Below are positions 14,798 through 22,415 of a stretch of DNA of 23,307 bases, in pieces. Source of the stretch: a virus; IMG/VR virus record IMGVR_UViG_3300021959_009925, positions 1 through 23,307 of that record. One strand, 5' to 3'. A program made the translations under genes and the position numbers. Position 1 is the stretch's first letter, and each line of letters begins with the position of its first letter. Below the pieces are notes generated by a model. That model saw nothing but the letters and a program-made list of their open reading frames with translations. It had not been told where the DNA came from and did no database searches.

Positions 14798-15621
14798 AAA
14801 AAACTTATGTTATAGCTGAGATCGGAATTAACCATAATGGCTCATTAGAAATAGCGAAGAAACTAATCGATGTAGCAGCAGTCTCTGGTTGCGATGCGGT
14901 AAAGTTTCAAAAAAGAAACCCGGACGTTTGTGTCCCAGAGCATCAGAAAAATAAGCCTCGCGAGACCCCATGGGGAACCATGACATACCTGGAATACAAA
15001 TACAGAATGGAGTTTGAAAAAGAAGAGTATGATGAGATCGACAGATATTGTAAAGAAAAGGGTATTGAATGGTCTGCATCTCCGTGGGACTTGGATTCTC
15101 TTGAGTTTATTATGAACTATGACATTCCATGGATTAAAATCCCATCCGCAATGATTACCAACGAAGCGCTTATGAAGGCTTCTGCAGCCACAGGTAAGAA
15201 GGTTATTTTCTCAACCGGTATGTCGACATATGAAGAGATTGATACGGCTTGTGAGTGGCTATCTGACTGCCCTATTTTGATGCTACACTGCAACTCTTCA
15301 TACCCAGCACCTCTTAAAGATCTAAACCTGAAGTGTATTCAGACTTTGAAGAGTAGATATGGATGCGAAGTAGGTTACAGTGGTCATGAGTTTAGACTTG
15401 GAACTTCGGTAGCGGCTGTTTATCTTGGCGCGGAATGCATCGAGAGACATATAACTCTGGATAGAACAATGTGGGGATCTGACCATCTATCTTCTGTAGA
15501 GCCTCAAGGTTTAATTAAAATGGTCCGTGGCATTAGAGAGTTAGAAGAAGCATATGGTGATGGTATCAAAACAGTAACCGATGGCGAGCTAGCTCCTAGA
15601 AAAAAACTAAGAGGGTATTAG
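14794..15621 (+). CDS. neuB: NeuB-type nonulosonic/sialic acid synthase lacking the SAF domain
   Basis: 275 residues, ATG 14794 overlapping the previous stop. NeuB-family enzymes condense phosphoenolpyruvate with a hexosamine-derived sugar to make sialic, legionaminic or pseudaminic acid. Seen here: AEIGINHNGSLEIAK (E9, N13-H14-N15-G16), CDAVKFQKR, IKIPSAMITN, STGMSTYEEI, LHCNSSYPAP, GYSGHE (H198) and ECIERHITLD (H219). The two His are 21 apart, as are the metal-binding His of meningococcal NeuB. The TIM barrel is complete, but the protein stops at GELAPRKKLRGY, where the C-terminal SAF (antifreeze-like) domain of about 60-70 residues normally begins; usual length is about 340-350. The next gene starts at the stop, so the domain is absent, not frameshifted nearby. 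Exact substrate unknown. Confidence 0.92.
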   Translation: MKKTYVIAEIGINHNGSLEIAKKLIDVAAVSGCDAVKFQKRNPDVCVPEHQKNKPRETPWGTMTYLEYKYRMEFEKEEYDEIDRYCKEKGIEWSASPWDLDSLEFIMNYDIPWIKIPSAMITNEALMKASAATGKKVIFSTGMSTYEEIDTACEWLSDCPILMLHCNSSYPAPLKDLNLKCIQTLKSRYGCEVGYSGHEFRLGTSVAAVYLGAECIERHITLDRTMWGSDHLSSVEPQGLIKMVRGIRELEEAYGDGIKTVTDGELAPRKKLRGY

Positions 15622-16406
15622 TGTATAGAGCGAGGCTAAATCAAGGCGGGTGGTTTTCATTTAACTCTAGAAAGAGTGAGTGGAAATCGCATTATGCCGA
15701 TACAATGTTCGATGTTTTTTTCGATAGACTTAGGATTGAGAAAAGTTTTGGATCTTTAAATATCAATGAAGAGCTCTTGATAACCAATAATTTAGACTTC
15801 TCAGCTGTCAAGGGTAAGGAGGTTTTGGTGATTGGCGGAGGACCATCTTCTAAAGACTTAACAGTGGAAGAATGCGAGAGATATGATTATATATTTTCTT
15901 GCAATCATTTCTTTAAGTCTAGAGATCTAAGTAATAAGAAAATTAATTTGGCATTAATTGGAGATGAAGTAAATTTGAATGGAGCAGAGTTAAATAATTA
16001 CCTTAAAAGTCACAATACGATTTTGGGATTTGAGCATTCTTCAAAAAGATCTACTGATGACCTTGTTAGGTTCAAAAAGAGATATGACAATTGCTTTGTT
16101 TTTTTAACTAGATACTTTTCTAGACTTGGATATGTTGCTAGAGCATGTGTATTGGCAAAAGAAATGGGTGCTTCAAAAATTCACTTTATCGGCATGGATG
16201 GGTTCAAATCTCAATATCACCACTTTGAAGCAAAGAAGAATCCTCCACCGTTTAATGATGAGGAAAAGTTTAGAGATCAAATGAAAATATTTTATAAACA
16301 CATGCTAGAAACATACAGCTTAGAGAATTTTAAAAACTTGTCTGACGGCCATCCATCAAGCATATATACGGGAATAATGAAGGAGTTACTAAATGAAGAA
16401 GATTGA
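15621..16406 (+). CDS. GT42/DUF115-like putative sialyltransferase
   Basis: 261 residues, GTG 15621 with GAGGG at 15611-15615, overlapping the neuB stop (TAGTG). After a 65-residue front part comes VLVIGGGPSSKDL (G74-P75-S76), then YDYIFSCNHFFKSRDL and INLALIGDEVNL, and later KIHFIGMDGF with a His-rich tail of that motif (QYHHFEAKK). The order GPS, CN-x-F, then GxD resembles Campylobacter CstII (GPSL, CNQFYFED, SGIDF), a GT42 sialyltransferase. DUF115-type proteins of flagellin glycosylation share the GPS fold. Location between NeuB and NeuA supports use of a CMP-nonulosonic acid. It is a paralogue of the gene at 17860. No membrane segment. Enzyme class is a family-level inference. Confidence 0.75.
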   Translation: MYRARLNQGGWFSFNSRKSEWKSHYADTMFDVFFDRLRIEKSFGSLNINEELLITNNLDFSAVKGKEVLVIGGGPSSKDLTVEECERYDYIFSCNHFFKSRDLSNKKINLALIGDEVNLNGAELNNYLKSHNTILGFEHSSKRSTDDLVRFKKRYDNCFVFLTRYFSRLGYVARACVLAKEMGASKIHFIGMDGFKSQYHHFEAKKNPPPFNDEEKFRDQMKIFYKHMLETYSLENFKNLSDGHPSSIYTGIMKELLNEED

Positions 16407-17067
16407 AGACATTGCTATTGTAATCCAAGCTAGACTTGGCTCTCAAAGAATACCGCAAAAAATGATAAAACCATTCAGTGGCACCACATTGACCGATATC
16501 TTTATGGAGAAGGTCAAACAATGTAAATCGTTCCCAGCTTCCAACTTCTACCTGTCGTCTTATGAGACAGAGCTCACCTCAATTGCAGACAAGCATGGAC
16601 TTCAAGTATTTCGCAGATCTAAAGAGTCAGCCAACTCGGAGGGAACTCCAATGTCTTTGATGTATGAGTGGCACAATAAGCTACCTCACAAATATGTTGT
16701 GTTGATCAACGCCTGTGTTCCGTTTCTCAAACCTGAAACAATTGACAACTTTATACTTGAATACATGAAATCTGACAAAGATGGAATGTTCGCTGTCATG
16801 GAGAAGAAAAACTACTTCTGGAATAATAGTGGAGAAATTCTTACCCCTCTAACTGAGGATGTTATGAACACGAAAACGGTTAACCCGACCTACGAAGCGG
16901 CTCATTGTCTATATGCAAGCCGTCTCGATACGATTAAAGATGGTATTTGGATGGGTGATTTTATGAAGAACGAAATAGAACTATACCCAGTCGAAGAATC
17001 GGAAGTATTTGATATCGATTATCAATGGCAATTTGACTTGTGTGAAAAACTGTGGGAAAGTAAGTGA
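16393..17067 (+). CDS. neuA: CMP-nonulosonic acid (CMP-sialic acid) synthetase-like cytidylyltransferase
   Basis: 224 residues. ATG 16393 overlaps the previous gene by 14 bases and has AGGAG at 16381-16385. The enzyme class activates sialic-type sugars with CTP. AIVIQARLGSQRIPQKMIKP carries the nucleotide-binding motif R14-x2-S17-x-R19-x-P21-x-K23. INACVPFLKPETIDNF corresponds to the usual N-x-x-x-PF loop, and VFDIDYQWQFDLCEKL matches the late D-x-D metal-binding end. Length fits NeuA, KdsB and SpsF relatives. KdsB (KDO) or an SpsF-type role cannot be excluded by motif alone, but the adjacent NeuB makes a CMP-nonulosonic acid synthetase most likely. Its stop overlaps the next start (GTGA). 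Confidence 0.85.
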   Translation: MKKIEDIAIVIQARLGSQRIPQKMIKPFSGTTLTDIFMEKVKQCKSFPASNFYLSSYETELTSIADKHGLQVFRRSKESANSEGTPMSLMYEWHNKLPHKYVVLINACVPFLKPETIDNFILEYMKSDKDGMFAVMEKKNYFWNNSGEILTPLTEDVMNTKTVNPTYEAAHCLYASRLDTIKDGIWMGDFMKNEIELYPVEESEVFDIDYQWQFDLCEKLWESK

Positions 17068-17849
17068 AATATTATTCTGAACATTACACAGCATGCTTAA
17101 AATCATACGATGGAAAAAGCAATCACAACCTATACGATGTATCTCTAAAGGAGAACTTTGTAAACATAGACGAGTCTATAGTCAAGAGAGTTCATAAGAG
17201 CATGACAAATCACTTTGATCAAAATCATGACATATGTCACTCAAAGTGGGCAACATATTTGAATGACTTCCAAAATATTGACGGACTGGAAGAGCTTTGT
17301 TCAACTGTTGCCGACTCGTTGGAGAGAGACTATTTCAATAGCTATGTAAAGATTGAAAACCTTCACATACTACAGAACAAGAAAAACGTCCCTATGGAAT
17401 CTTCTTGGGTGTGGCACTATGATGACTGCCCTAGGGAGTTCATGAAGTTTGCAATTTACATAAACGACGTAAACGAATCTAGAGGCCCCATGCAGATTGT
17501 TTTAGACAATACTGGAATACCTCCAGTTATAGAGTCATATAGAAACCACCCAGACGCAATCAAGGGTTTTCCTACACCAGTGTTTCCCAAAAGCAGAGTG
17601 CCACCATCTCATGTAAATTCAATTGTATCTTCTGGTGGTAGAGTTAAATCGCTAGTAGGACCGGCAGGAACACACTTTCTGTTCACTCCAAACATGATAC
17701 ATAGGGGAACTACCCCTGCTAACCATGAAGAGCCTAGAATGGCTATTTTCATGTTCGTGAGACCATCTTTAAAAAAGATTGAAAACTACACAACATCGGC
17801 TAAAGCAAAAAAGCTCAATGTAAATGTGAAAAAATATTTGTTGGATTAG
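17064..17849 (+). CDS. 2-oxoglutarate/Fe(II)-dependent dioxygenase (PhyH-like)
   Basis: 261 residues, GTG 17064 overlapping the previous stop. The iron site H-x-D is WHYDDC (H118, D120). The distal His is MIHRGT (H213), and an Arg 12 residues later (EEPRMAIFMF, R225) would bind 2-oxoglutarate. The double-stranded beta-helix core spans about 95-235, with AIYINDVNESRGPMQIV after the first motif as in phytanoyl-CoA dioxygenase-like enzymes. These enzymes hydroxylate small molecules, sugars or side chains. In this cassette the substrate could be the sugar or its precursor, for instance an N-acyl hydroxylation, but nothing in the sequence fixes it. All ligand residues are present. Confidence 0.88.
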   Translation: MKYYSEHYTACLKSYDGKSNHNLYDVSLKENFVNIDESIVKRVHKSMTNHFDQNHDICHSKWATYLNDFQNIDGLEELCSTVADSLERDYFNSYVKIENLHILQNKKNVPMESSWVWHYDDCPREFMKFAIYINDVNESRGPMQIVLDNTGIPPVIESYRNHPDAIKGFPTPVFPKSRVPPSHVNSIVSSGGRVKSLVGPAGTHFLFTPNMIHRGTTPANHEEPRMAIFMFVRPSLKKIENYTTSAKAKKLNVNVKKYLLD

Positions 17850-17859
17850 GAATATTAAC

Positions 17860-18906
17860 ATGAAAGATTATAAACCATTCAGATGGAACAATTGTATAAT
17901 AATAGAAGATAAACTTCTACAAACACACAATGAGGCAAAAAAGATTAATTATGCGCTTAAAAACTACTTGAAGACAATTGGTGGAGCTAATCATTTTCAT
18001 GTATGGTATGATGAGGTTGAAGGCGCTGTGTTCGGTAATGACTTAACTTGGATGAATTGTGATTCCAAGAGTTCAAGCTTTATATCTTTACCACATGAAT
18101 TTGTTTATTCAGATAAAAAACCAAAGAATTCAGGAACAGGAAAAGCGTGGGATATTAGATATGTCCTAAGCTATTACGGGAGCTTTTTTGGAAGAGATAT
18201 TATATGTAACAATGAAATAATATATTCCAACAACAAAGAGTTACTTAAGTTTAGAGATTCAAAAATTCTAGTTGTAGCTGGAGGACCAACCGCAAAAGAA
18301 GTGAACTGGAACCCTGATGATTATGACTATATATTTTCTTGCAATCATTTTTATCTAAGTGAAAAGATGAGGTCCACCAAGGTTGATTTTGCAACCATCG
18401 GCGGCGAGATTGACATGACTGATAAGAACAAAGCTTTCCACAATTACATGCGTAAATCTAACACAATATTGTGTTTCGAAGATCGACTTTCAGAAGCAGC
18501 CAGAAAAAACTTTGGTGCGATGAAATTAAGATATGGAGATAGATGTGTATACGCACACACGAGATATCGAGGCAAGCCCGGCGCTGGTTTAAGATTGATC
18601 TTGTATGCATGTTTCATGGGCGCCACCGAGGTCCACTTCGTTGGTGTCGATGGTATGGCTAAAAATACAGTTAAAGGCGACCTTCACAACCATGCTTTTC
18701 AACCAGAAAAAACATACAACCACAAGTCATTGAACTATGGAATCTACAGAAGACACTACGTTATGTTTTGGGACTATGTTTTAAACGCCCTCCAACTTCA
18801 TAAGAAAATCAAGTTTCAGAACTTGGGTGAGGGACACGAAAAGAATCAAAGCACAGAAGTGTCTAGACAAAATTTTCCTTTGGAGTTTGATAATGGATTT
18901 CGTTAA
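17860..18906 (+). CDS. GT42/DUF115-like putative sialyltransferase, longer paralogue
   Basis: 348 residues, ATG 17860 with AGGA at 17848-17851. The first 130 residues are a region absent from the 15621 protein. The core starts ILVVAGGPTAKEVNW (G142-P143-T144). Then come YDYIFSCNHFYLSEKM (C161-N162-H163-F164) and VDFATIGGEIDM, and later EVHFVGVDGM followed by a His-bearing loop (DLHNHAFQPEK). Between the two genes the DYIFSCNHF motif is identical, and even 23 bases of DNA match exactly. The fold and motif order point to GT42 sialyltransferases or DUF115 proteins. The Ser of GPS is Thr here. It lies after the dioxygenase and before a ParB-like gene whose start overlaps its end. Transferase function is inferred. 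Confidence 0.72.
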   Translation: MKDYKPFRWNNCIIIEDKLLQTHNEAKKINYALKNYLKTIGGANHFHVWYDEVEGAVFGNDLTWMNCDSKSSSFISLPHEFVYSDKKPKNSGTGKAWDIRYVLSYYGSFFGRDIICNNEIIYSNNKELLKFRDSKILVVAGGPTAKEVNWNPDDYDYIFSCNHFYLSEKMRSTKVDFATIGGEIDMTDKNKAFHNYMRKSNTILCFEDRLSEAARKNFGAMKLRYGDRCVYAHTRYRGKPGAGLRLILYACFMGATEVHFVGVDGMAKNTVKGDLHNHAFQPEKTYNHKSLNYGIYRRHYVMFWDYVLNALQLHKKIKFQNLGEGHEKNQSTEVSRQNFPLEFDNGFR

Positions 18907-19837
18907 CAGAAGAGACATACTGCTGAATCAAGTGAACAACGGAAAGTTCAGCAGACTAGACATAATTGTCAGAAGCTGTTTTTTGAATTCTATCAATACA
19001 GATGACTATAAATTTTATAGAAGTCTGTATAGAAAAATGCAACTCATGAGAACTGGTCACAACAACCACGTCAAGGGCATCCCATGGGCAGAGGAATTTT
19101 TGCTCCTCAATATGTCGTTTCACAAGAATGGCTACTTGAAAAAATATCCCCTCATAGTAAATGAGAAAGGTCACTTGATAAATTCATCCCACAGGGCTGC
19201 ACTATGTATCCATCATAAGATTGATAAGATTCCAACATTGGTGTGTGAAGATTGGCAGAACCATCTCGAGAAATCAGGGTCAAAAACAAAAACTTACTTT
19301 AGCTACGGCCTAGACTGGTTCGAACAAAACAACTTCACAAAGAAAGAGGTAGATGTCATTAGAAATAAAAAGAATCAGATATTTGACGACCTAAACTTGT
19401 TCTTTTATGCCATCATATGGCCTCCCGCTAACCAGTTCTTTGGTGAAATATTGACAGATATAAACTTGTCTCATGACGTCATGGCATTCAAGAAAATAGA
19501 TCTAGGAAACAATCTTCGCTCAATTGTAAAGGAAATATATGAAATAGATGACATAGAAGAGTGGAAAGTCAACAAGAAGATAGAGAGCATGTTAGGATTA
19601 TCAGAAAGCACAGATGTGATGATTATCAAAGTCAACCTGTTCGGAACAGAATTCAGAAGCAAAACTAGATTTCCAAACTCATCAATTGCAATTGATGCTG
19701 AGAAAATCAAGAGACAAGTAAGAGAAAAGTATAAGAGTCGAATAAACAATTATTTTTACGACAATATAATTCACATGTCCGACAACTATGAGCACGTTGA
19801 TCACATAACAGAGGTGTTTGAAAAGTATGGAATCTAA
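18893..19837 (+). CDS. ParB/Srx-like domain protein of glycan cassette
   Basis: 314 residues from ATG 18893, chosen because GGAG (18882-18885) sits seven bases upstream; a longer frame would lie inside the previous gene. Around residues 85-120, YPLIVNEKGHLINSSHRAAL then IDKIPTLVCED has the layout of the ParB/sulfiredoxin fold, where a G(S/T/N)HR loop binds nucleotide (H100, R101 here). The second half is distinct: FFYAIIWPPANQFFGEI, then EEWKVNKKIESML, and an ending NNYFYDNIIHMSDNYEH. I associate this half with uncharacterised capsule-type loci, often next to a small nucleotidyltransferase, as here. Srx-fold proteins include kinases (SerK, SbnI), so a kinase or phosphotransfer role is possible. 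Function not established. Confidence 0.7.
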   Translation: MDFVNRRDILLNQVNNGKFSRLDIIVRSCFLNSINTDDYKFYRSLYRKMQLMRTGHNNHVKGIPWAEEFLLLNMSFHKNGYLKKYPLIVNEKGHLINSSHRAALCIHHKIDKIPTLVCEDWQNHLEKSGSKTKTYFSYGLDWFEQNNFTKKEVDVIRNKKNQIFDDLNLFFYAIIWPPANQFFGEILTDINLSHDVMAFKKIDLGNNLRSIVKEIYEIDDIEEWKVNKKIESMLGLSESTDVMIIKVNLFGTEFRSKTRFPNSSIAIDAEKIKRQVREKYKSRINNYFYDNIIHMSDNYEHVDHITEVFEKYGI

Positions 19838-20210
19838 ATTGATACACTTAAATGAGCTCAAGTCTGTTCTCGATACCTTTGGCCTAGACCCTGCAGAAGT
19901 GTGTGTGGTTGGATCAGCTGTAATGGCATTGCATGGAATTAGAGTGAATAATGACATTGATATCATCGTATGTAAAGACAAGAGAGAAAAGATCATAAAC
20001 ACAACAAGCACCATTAGTTTGACTGAAAACATTGAGTGTGTAAGAGAAGGGTGGCTGAAGCCATTATCAGACGATGAAATAATCTTTAACCCAGAGTTCC
20101 ATTCTATCCATAGTGGGATCAAGTTTTGCAAGATTGAAATGGTTGTGGAGAGAAAAAAGAGATCGACTAAACAAAAAGACAAAGAAGACTTGGAATTACT
20201 AAATGATTAA
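19827..20210 (+). CDS. Minimal nucleotidyltransferase-fold protein
   Basis: 127 residues from ATG 19827; an in-frame TTG at 19818 sits only three bases after GAGG and is less likely. CVVGSAVMALHGIRVNNDID is the polymerase-beta-type motif hG-S-x12-D-x-D (G29, S30, D43, D45). A later strand FCKIEMVVERKK, then KDKEDLELL, fits the third acidic region and closing helix of MNT/AbiEii-like nucleotidyltransferases. The overlap with the ParB-like gene upstream and the PLD-like gene downstream suggests joint function. Toxin-antitoxin MNT genes share this fold, but no HEPN partner is present, so a cassette-specific nucleotidyl or phosphoryl transfer is more likely. Confidence 0.75.
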   Translation: MESKLIHLNELKSVLDTFGLDPAEVCVVGSAVMALHGIRVNNDIDIIVCKDKREKIINTTSTISLTENIECVREGWLKPLSDDEIIFNPEFHSIHSGIKFCKIEMVVERKKRSTKQKDKEDLELLND

Positions 20211-20694
20211 CGCTGAAATACATAAAATATTATTTGGACCTGACGAAAACATTGAGTCTTTCATCATTAGTCAGATAAACTCAGCCAAGAAGGGTATAAT
20301 AGTGCTGGCTTTTTGGTTTACTTGGAAACCGATAGCAGACAGTCTCATCGAGGCTCACCAGAGAGGTGTAAAGGTGAGATTAGTTCTGGACAAAAGAAGC
20401 TGCGAAGTTAAACTCAAAGATGTAGACCCAGTTCGAGAACTGGTTGTGCCAAGATATTTGGAAAGCTGTGGCATTAACAAAGAAGACATACTGATCTACG
20501 ACGGAGAACTTATGCACCACAAAACAATCCTGATAGACGATGACATTGTTTTGACTGGCACCTGCAACTTTTTTAATGCCTCAATTAATCGACACGAAGA
20601 GGTTTATATGCTCATGAGAAGCAAAAAACTCAAAGATGTTTTTAAGAGAAGATTTGACACACTAACAACTAGATCAAAGAGGTGGAACCAATGA
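20203..20694 (+). CDS. Single-HKD phospholipase D-superfamily protein (Nuc-like)
   Basis: 163 residues, ATG 20203 overlapping the previous stop by eight bases. One full HKD motif is seen: MHHKTILIDDDIVLTGTCNF, with H105, K107, D112, then G119-T120-x-N122 and an E-rich RHEE. The front half (SAKKGIIVLAFWFTWKPIAD, then RGVKVRLVLDK) is the usual Rossmann-like PLDc layout. Proteins with one HKD work as dimers, as in the bacterial endonuclease Nuc; others are phosphatidyl or phosphodiester transferases. No signal peptide or anchor. In this context it may cleave or transfer phosphodiester-linked sugar or alditol groups; a nuclease role remains an equal alternative. Confidence 0.85.
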   Translation: MINAEIHKILFGPDENIESFIISQINSAKKGIIVLAFWFTWKPIADSLIEAHQRGVKVRLVLDKRSCEVKLKDVDPVRELVVPRYLESCGINKEDILIYDGELMHHKTILIDDDIVLTGTCNFFNASINRHEEVYMLMRSKKLKDVFKRRFDTLTTRSKRWNQ

Positions 20695-21485
20695 AAGTCG
20701 CCGTATGTTACTCAGGCCAAATCGGTGCTCTACACAAAGCACATCAATTTCAAAGATCATCATTTCTCAAGAACGATATGGATGTGTATGCCTATACTTC
20801 CGATTTGATATCTCAAAAAACAAACAAGACGCCAAACCACAATCCATCCTCAGAGATCCACACATATCTACCTGCTGGCAAGGGTTGGAGAAAAAATCAA
20901 GGTGAATACGGTATTATCTACAGAATACCATACAGGACTATAACAAAGTCAATGTCCTTGCTTAATCCCAATTTAGTAAAAGCTGTCGTTGACAAGGAAG
21001 ATTTGGAAGAAAGCTTAGAAGACTGGAACATGACTAAGTGGGAATGGATGAGGAAGAGACAATTGTCTAAACTCTACAAGTGTAATGAGCTCATGAAGAG
21101 CCATGATGAGGATTATGATATTATAGTAAGAACTAGATTCGAGTTTGGACCACATGTCAATATTGACATTAGGGCCATCTTTTCAAATCACGCTGATCCG
21201 CATAATACTATCTTCATGTTTGGCGGGTGGAATTGTGTTGCTCCTATGATATTCATGGATGAGTTTGTATGTGACGGGTTTGCCTTTGGATCTCCTAGAG
21301 TAATGGATATTTTTTGTTCTCTTGCGAACAAGGTTAATCCTTACCCATATAATCCAAAATATAAAGATTGTTGGGATAAATTTGGAGATAACGTAGAGTA
21401 TCAATTCAAAAAGCACCTTGACGAAAATAATATTAATATTGAATACATTGGCAATAAAAGGTCCATGTATCACTTGTGGAGGTAA
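20691..21485 (+). CDS. WavE-like putative glycan biosynthesis protein
   Basis: 264 residues from ATG 20691, which forms an ATGA overlap with the previous stop and has GGTGGA at 20681-20686; a GTG nine bases upstream is less suitable. The start MKVAVCYSGQIGALHKAHQ resembles capsule/LPS proteins that open with a (C/L)(Y/I)SGQ strand. The mid-protein motif EDYDIIVRTRFEFGP matches the D-x-x-IRTR-x-D/E block of WavE-type lipopolysaccharide proteins, thought to be sugar transferases with a GT-A-like site. DGFAFGSPRVMDIF follows, then a helical C-terminus. No membrane segment. Next gene begins one base after the stop with GGAGG upstream. Family call is moderate. Confidence 0.65.
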   Translation: MKVAVCYSGQIGALHKAHQFQRSSFLKNDMDVYAYTSDLISQKTNKTPNHNPSSEIHTYLPAGKGWRKNQGEYGIIYRIPYRTITKSMSLLNPNLVKAVVDKEDLEESLEDWNMTKWEWMRKRQLSKLYKCNELMKSHDEDYDIIVRTRFEFGPHVNIDIRAIFSNHADPHNTIFMFGGWNCVAPMIFMDEFVCDGFAFGSPRVMDIFCSLANKVNPYPYNPKYKDCWDKFGDNVEYQFKKHLDENNINIEYIGNKRSMYHLWR

Positions 21486-21486
21486 T

Positions 21487-22110
21487 ATGAGAAAAATATT
21501 TATTGATGGTGGAGCCAATAGGGGTCAATCAACATACGCTTTTTTAGAGCAGTGGCCTGAAGCAGAAGAATATGAAATCTTCATGTTTGAGCCCAATACT
21601 GGTAAGCCAGTAGTTAGAGGAGACAAGACAACTCTAATAAGAAAAGCTTTGTGGATCCACGACGGCTCCATAACATTTTATGAAAAAAATAGTTGGAGCG
21701 AAGGCAACACTTTGATTAAAGAAAAAACATCACGAGAGAAAAGAGACTATATTGAAAAGTCAATTGAGTGCATCTCCTTATCGAATTGGATCAAAGACAA
21801 TTTCTCGGAAGACGATTACATAATTTTAAAAATTGACATAGAAGGTGCGGAATACGAAGTCATAGAAGATATGCACAAAGAAGGCGCATTTAAATACGTT
21901 GATATGTTTTTCTGTGAGATCCACGGTCTTAAGTGTGGAAAGTCTTTTGAAGAATCAATTGAGTTGCTTGAAATTTGCAAACAAAACAATATTACTCCAT
22001 ACGTATGGAATGGCAACACATTTAAGTATAACGAATACAAAGATAGAAAATATACAAAACAATTTTTAGAAAAAGAATTTGATAAATGGAAAAAAAGAGG
22101 TTTAAAATGA
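21487..22110 (+). CDS. FkbM-family SAM-dependent methyltransferase
   Basis: 207 residues from ATG 21487, with GGAGG at 21478-21482; a longer in-frame extension would run inside the previous gene. IFIDGGANRGQST (D7-G8-G9-A10-N11-x-G13) is the SAM-binding loop, and MFEPN (E35-P36) follows as motif II. YIILKIDIEGAEYEVIEDM (K115, D117, E119, G120) is the hallmark FkbM motif. FkbM enzymes usually O-methylate hydroxyl groups of sugars or small molecules; several act in phage and bacterial glycan loci. The expected placement in this cassette is methyl capping of the glycan. Stop overlaps the next start (ATGA). Confidence 0.9.
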   Translation: MRKIFIDGGANRGQSTYAFLEQWPEAEEYEIFMFEPNTGKPVVRGDKTTLIRKALWIHDGSITFYEKNSWSEGNTLIKEKTSREKRDYIEKSIECISLSNWIKDNFSEDDYIILKIDIEGAEYEVIEDMHKEGAFKYVDMFFCEIHGLKCGKSFEESIELLEICKQNNITPYVWNGNTFKYNEYKDRKYTKQFLEKEFDKWKKRGLK

Positions 22111-22406
22111 AAACAGTTTACGTTGATATAGACGAAACGATATGTAGGTCACCAGAGAGTCGAGATTATTCTCTTGCAATACCGATAGTTGACCACATAC
22201 ACAAAATCAATGAACTCTATGACGCTGGTGTTGAAATAGTTTATTGGACAGCCAGAGGAACTGGTTCCGGCATAGACTGGAGAGAAGTAACGGAAAAGCA
22301 GTTTACAAAGTGGGGGGTTAAATATCATGACCTCAAATTTGGTAAACCAATATATGATCTGTTTATAGATGACAAAAACATTAATACTGAAAGATTTTTT
22401 AACTAG
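22107..22406 (+). CDS. Small HAD-superfamily phosphatase of capsule type
   Basis: 99 residues from ATG 22107, chosen because AGAGG (22096-22100) lies six bases upstream and the start overlaps the previous stop; an ATG at 22086 is further inside that gene. TVYVDIDETIC (D7, D9, T11) is HAD motif I, IVYWTARGTGSG motif II, and FGKPIYDLFIDDKN (Lys plus the acidic pair) motifs III and IV. The short, cap-less form with a GIDWREVTEKQFTKWGVKY segment is typical of capsule-biosynthesis HAD phosphatases. It could dephosphorylate a sugar-phosphate intermediate of the cassette, possibly a nonulosonic acid phosphate, though that assignment is only by context. Confidence 0.88.
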   Translation: MKTVYVDIDETICRSPESRDYSLAIPIVDHIHKINELYDAGVEIVYWTARGTGSGIDWREVTEKQFTKWGVKYHDLKFGKPIYDLFIDDKNINTERFFN

Positions 22407-22415
22407 GAGAAAAAA

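Noticed and set aside
18827-18892. Upstream extension of the ParB-like gene
   Set aside because: It lies wholly inside the preceding gene; GGAG at 18882-18885 supports ATG 18893.
19682-20182. A 166-residue open frame on the - strand
   Set aside because: It lies opposite the nucleotidyltransferase with its clear GSx12DxD motif; its Leu/Ser/Ile-rich composition is an antisense artefact.
19827-20210. Type VII (MNT-HEPN) or AbiE-type toxin-antitoxin pair
   Set aside because: The MNT-like fold is present, but neither neighbour has a HEPN RxxxxH motif or an AbiEi-like regulator; context is glycan synthesis.
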